Below, piece after piece: positions 62,616 through 64,000 of a stretch of 64,000 bases of DNA (the first letter of the stretch is position 1; the number at the start of each line of letters is the position of its first letter). Below the pieces are notes generated by a model. That model saw only the letters and a program-made list of their open reading frames with translations, was not told where the DNA came from and ran no database searches. The translations under genes and the position numbers were made by a program. Origin of the DNA: Flagellimonas ochracea (GTDB lineage Bacteria; Bacteroidota; Bacteroidia; Flavobacteriales; Flavobacteriaceae); contig NZ_JAAABI010000001.1 in assembly GCF_009903685.1 (NCBI RefSeq), positions 806,001 to 870,000 on the forward strand, in the 5' to 3' direction.

Positions 62616-63623
62616 ATGAAAGTAAACGGATATGCCGCCACTGAGCAAAAAGCAAAACTAATACCCTACTCATATGACTTAGGAGAAATTGGTTCTGAAG
62701 AAGTTGATATTAAAGTTTCCTATTGTGGCATATGCCATTCTGATTTGAGTATGATAAATAATGATTGGGGAATGACTCAATATCCTATTGTACCTGGTCA
62801 TGAAATAATTGGTGAAGTAATAGCTATCGGTAATGCTGTTAAAAATGTAAGTGTTGGCGACAAAGTGGGATTGGGCTGGATGTCAGCATCCTGCATGAGT
62901 TGTGAGCAGTGTATGGATGGTGAGCACCACCTTTGCCCACAGAGCGAGGCTACTATTGTAGGCAGAAATGGCGGATTTGCAGACAAGGTTCGTGGACATT
63001 GGTCATGGGCCATTCCTCTTCCAGAAGGTATTGATATGAGTAAAGCGGGACCTTTATTATGTGGAGGGATTACCGTTTTCAATCCTATAATACTAGCTGG
63101 TGTAAAACCAACGGATAAAGTTGGTGTCATTGGAATTGGAGGGTTAGGACATATGGCCGTTAAATTTTTAAAACACTGGGGATGTGAAGTAATTGCTTTT
63201 AGCTCAAATCCAGCTAAAAAGAAGTCCATTTTAAATATGGGTGCAAGTCAGGTGATAGATTCAACATCTACTGAAGAATTAGAAAGTATAAATGGAAAAC
63301 TTGATTTTATATTAAATACCACTAATGTCTCTCTAGATTGGAATTCTTATTTGACCGCATTAGCACCTAAAGGAAAATTTCATACCGTAGGAGCTGTATT
63401 GGAGCCCATGGAAATTCCTGCATTCAGTTTGATTATGGGAGAAAAATCTGTAGGAGGAAGTCCGATAGGTAGTCCTGCACTAACTAAAACCATGCTTGAC
63501 TTTTGTGTAAGACACAATATTTATCCGGATGTTGAGGAATTTCCAATGGCAAAGGTAAATGAAGCAATTGAACACCTAGAAAATGGTAAAGCTCGATTTA
63601 GGATAGTATTGAAAAATAAGTAA
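62616..63623 (+). CDS. Cassette 14: zinc-dependent NAD(P)-alcohol dehydrogenase (CAD-like)
   Basis: 335 aa medium-chain dehydrogenase. Catalytic zinc ligands lie in YCGICHSDLSMINNDWG and VPGHEIIGEV; structural zinc cysteines lie in CMSCEQCMDGEHHLC. The Rossmann motif is VIGIGGLGHMAVKFLKHWG. Sequence pattern fits cinnamyl-alcohol-dehydrogenase-like, NADP-preferring aldehyde reductases of the YahK group. A housekeeping detoxifying role is plausible. It begins 42 bp after the cassette boundary. Confidence 0.92.
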   Translation: MKVNGYAATEQKAKLIPYSYDLGEIGSEEVDIKVSYCGICHSDLSMINNDWGMTQYPIVPGHEIIGEVIAIGNAVKNVSVGDKVGLGWMSASCMSCEQCMDGEHHLCPQSEATIVGRNGGFADKVRGHWSWAIPLPEGIDMSKAGPLLCGGITVFNPIILAGVKPTDKVGVIGIGGLGHMAVKFLKHWGCEVIAFSSNPAKKKSILNMGASQVIDSTSTEELESINGKLDFILNTTNVSLDWNSYLTALAPKGKFHTVGAVLEPMEIPAFSLIMGEKSVGGSPIGSPALTKTMLDFCVRHNIYPDVEEFPMAKVNEAIEHLENGKARFRIVLKNK

Positions 63624-63627
63624 CTAC

Positions 63628-63786
63628 TCACAACAATGGCTATAAGTAATTGCTTGTTCTCGCCTACTTCTGAAAAATTGCTGGCGCCAGTTCGCTTCGC
63701 TCGTGTCTCGCGGATTTTCAGTTTGGTGTGTACTTGCAAGGTTAAGTACTGACCCCCGCTACTACTCATAGCCGAGACCGTTACAG
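63628..63786 (+). repeat. attC-like site 14
   Basis: R'' TCACAAC, AATGGCTATAAGTAATTGC, CTGGCGCCAG palindrome in the centre, right arm CTACTACTCATAGCC, spacer GAGACC, R' GTTACAG (63780-63786). The R'' neighbourhood pairs with the cassette-14 start with several G-U style changes. Confidence 0.9.
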
Positions 63787-63892
63787 GTAATTTGGAATAC
63801 CTTTCTAGGTGATAAGTTCAATTAAAATTTCTTTTTGTGTAACAATTTAAGATATAGGTCATCTCTATGGTGTCAACTACATCTTACAATAA

Positions 63893-64000
63893 ATGAAAAA
63901 ATTAGTTTTACTAACCCTATCAAGCTTGATAGTTTTATGTTGCCAGGAGAATCAGCCAACACAGGAAAAAAGAAATAGTGAAATATTTTTAACGGATGTT
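63893..64000 (+). CDS. Cassette 15: lipoprotein (partial, cut by right edge)
   Basis: 36 codons visible, starting MKKLVLLTLSSLIVLCCQEN. The lipobox (about IVLC, Cys16) marks a lipoprotein; the mature part begins CQENQPTQEKRNSEIF. The cassette boundary is at 63780, and a 112-bp leader precedes the ATG. The rest of the gene lies outside the window, so no function can be given. Confidence 0.65.
   Translation, partial: MKKLVLLTLSSLIVLCCQENQPTQEKRNSEIFLTDV

Larger units (their letters stand above)
49518..64000 (+). mobile_element. Integron-type gene-cassette array (15 units, 14 attC-like sites; continues past the right edge)
   Basis: From 49518 on, + strand genes are separated by imperfect palindromes with attC architecture: 5' R'' box ending AAC, 3-nt spacer, L'' (mostly GGCTATAA...), central hairpin, L' (mostly ATAGCC), 6-nt spacer GAGACC, and R' GTTnnnn. 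Unit starts follow each G|TT point at 49517, 50122, 51809, 52410, 52905, 54058, 55019, 55563, 56799, about 57093, 60542, about 61545, about 62319, about 62574 and 63780. Each unit start is the reverse complement of its own R'' box, e.g. GTTGTAAAC (49517) with GTTTACAAC (49995). All visible cassettes share one orientation, with attC 3' of the genes. No intI gene or recognisable attI is seen. Established: this is how integron cassettes look. Inferred: that an integrase built this array. Confidence 0.85.

Noticed and set aside
49518..64000. CRISPR array as explanation of the regularly spaced repeats
   Set aside because: Repeats are long imperfect palindromes of 53-234 nt separated by gene-sized segments of 0.2-3.4 kb, unlike 20-40-nt direct repeats with short spacers.
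1..64000. tRNA or rRNA genes, prophage, insertion-sequence transposases
   Set aside because: None seen: no cloverleaf-like or rRNA-like segment, no phage structural genes and no transposase reading frames on either strand.

Overview
The window looks like a chromosome segment of a marine-type flavobacterium (Bacteroidota, Flavobacteriaceae; Muricauda/Allomuricauda-like is my guess from gene content, not a database result). The signs are Bacteroidota-type promoters (-7 TAnnTTTG), a type IX secretion (T9SS) substrate with PorP/SprF and OmpA partners, a TonB receptor with an N-terminal carboxypeptidase-regulatory-like domain, BatA-domain, DUF937 and DUF4834 proteins, and a YfhO/flippase/glycosyltransferase cluster.

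Positions 1-49252 are ordinary core genome. In order: topoisomerase IV parE-parC (parC cut by the left edge), ychF, a 2[4Fe-4S] ferredoxin, an acyl-CoA-reductase-like gene with serC and serA, several small conserved proteins, a TonB receptor trio that resembles metal (zinc) uptake, msrA-folE, a LolD-like ABC ATPase with a DUF2400-type gene, a run of four exported proteins (S10 peptidase, unknown, SGNH hydrolase, PD40), a glycosyltransferase, a BatA-domain protein with a dihydroorotase-like protein lacking its metal histidines, an esterase, a metallo-hydrolase, a large conserved unknown, bcp, nth, an ECF sigma factor, uvrA, a T9SS adhesin operon, a basic secreted protein behind a textbook sigma-54 promoter, and a surface-polysaccharide operon.

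From about 49518 to the right edge the character changes completely. Genes lie on the + strand in short units separated by 53-234 nt imperfect palindromes. Each palindrome begins with a ...AAC box followed (usually) by AATGGCTATAAGTAATTGC-like sequence and ends with ...ATAGCCGAGACC-GTTnnnn. This is the architecture of integron attC sites: R'' and R' boxes, asymmetric spacers, L boxes and a central hairpin. I count 14 such sites and 15 units. In every unit whose two ends are visible, the unit start is the reverse complement of its own R'' box, over about 9 to 15 bases, as expected of excisable cassettes. No integrase gene is visible, so this is either an integrase-less attC cluster or an integron whose integrase lies elsewhere.

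Cassette cargo: membrane and unknown proteins, GNAT plus aminotransferase, alpha/beta hydrolase, CDF-like transporter, ABM monooxygenase, a serine hydrolase broken by an in-frame amber codon, a squalene-cyclase-like protein, cupin, alcohol dehydrogenase, the start of a lipoprotein, and two related ORF-less hairpin cassettes. The most striking unit is a ~3.4 kb five-gene cassette (57094-60542) encoding what looks like a DNA-alkylation response: AraC-Ogt regulator/methyltransferase, alpha/beta hydrolase, 2OG-Fe(II) oxygenase, Ada-type zinc protein and AlkB. A 16-bp perfect repeat precedes two of these genes and may be the regulator's operator.
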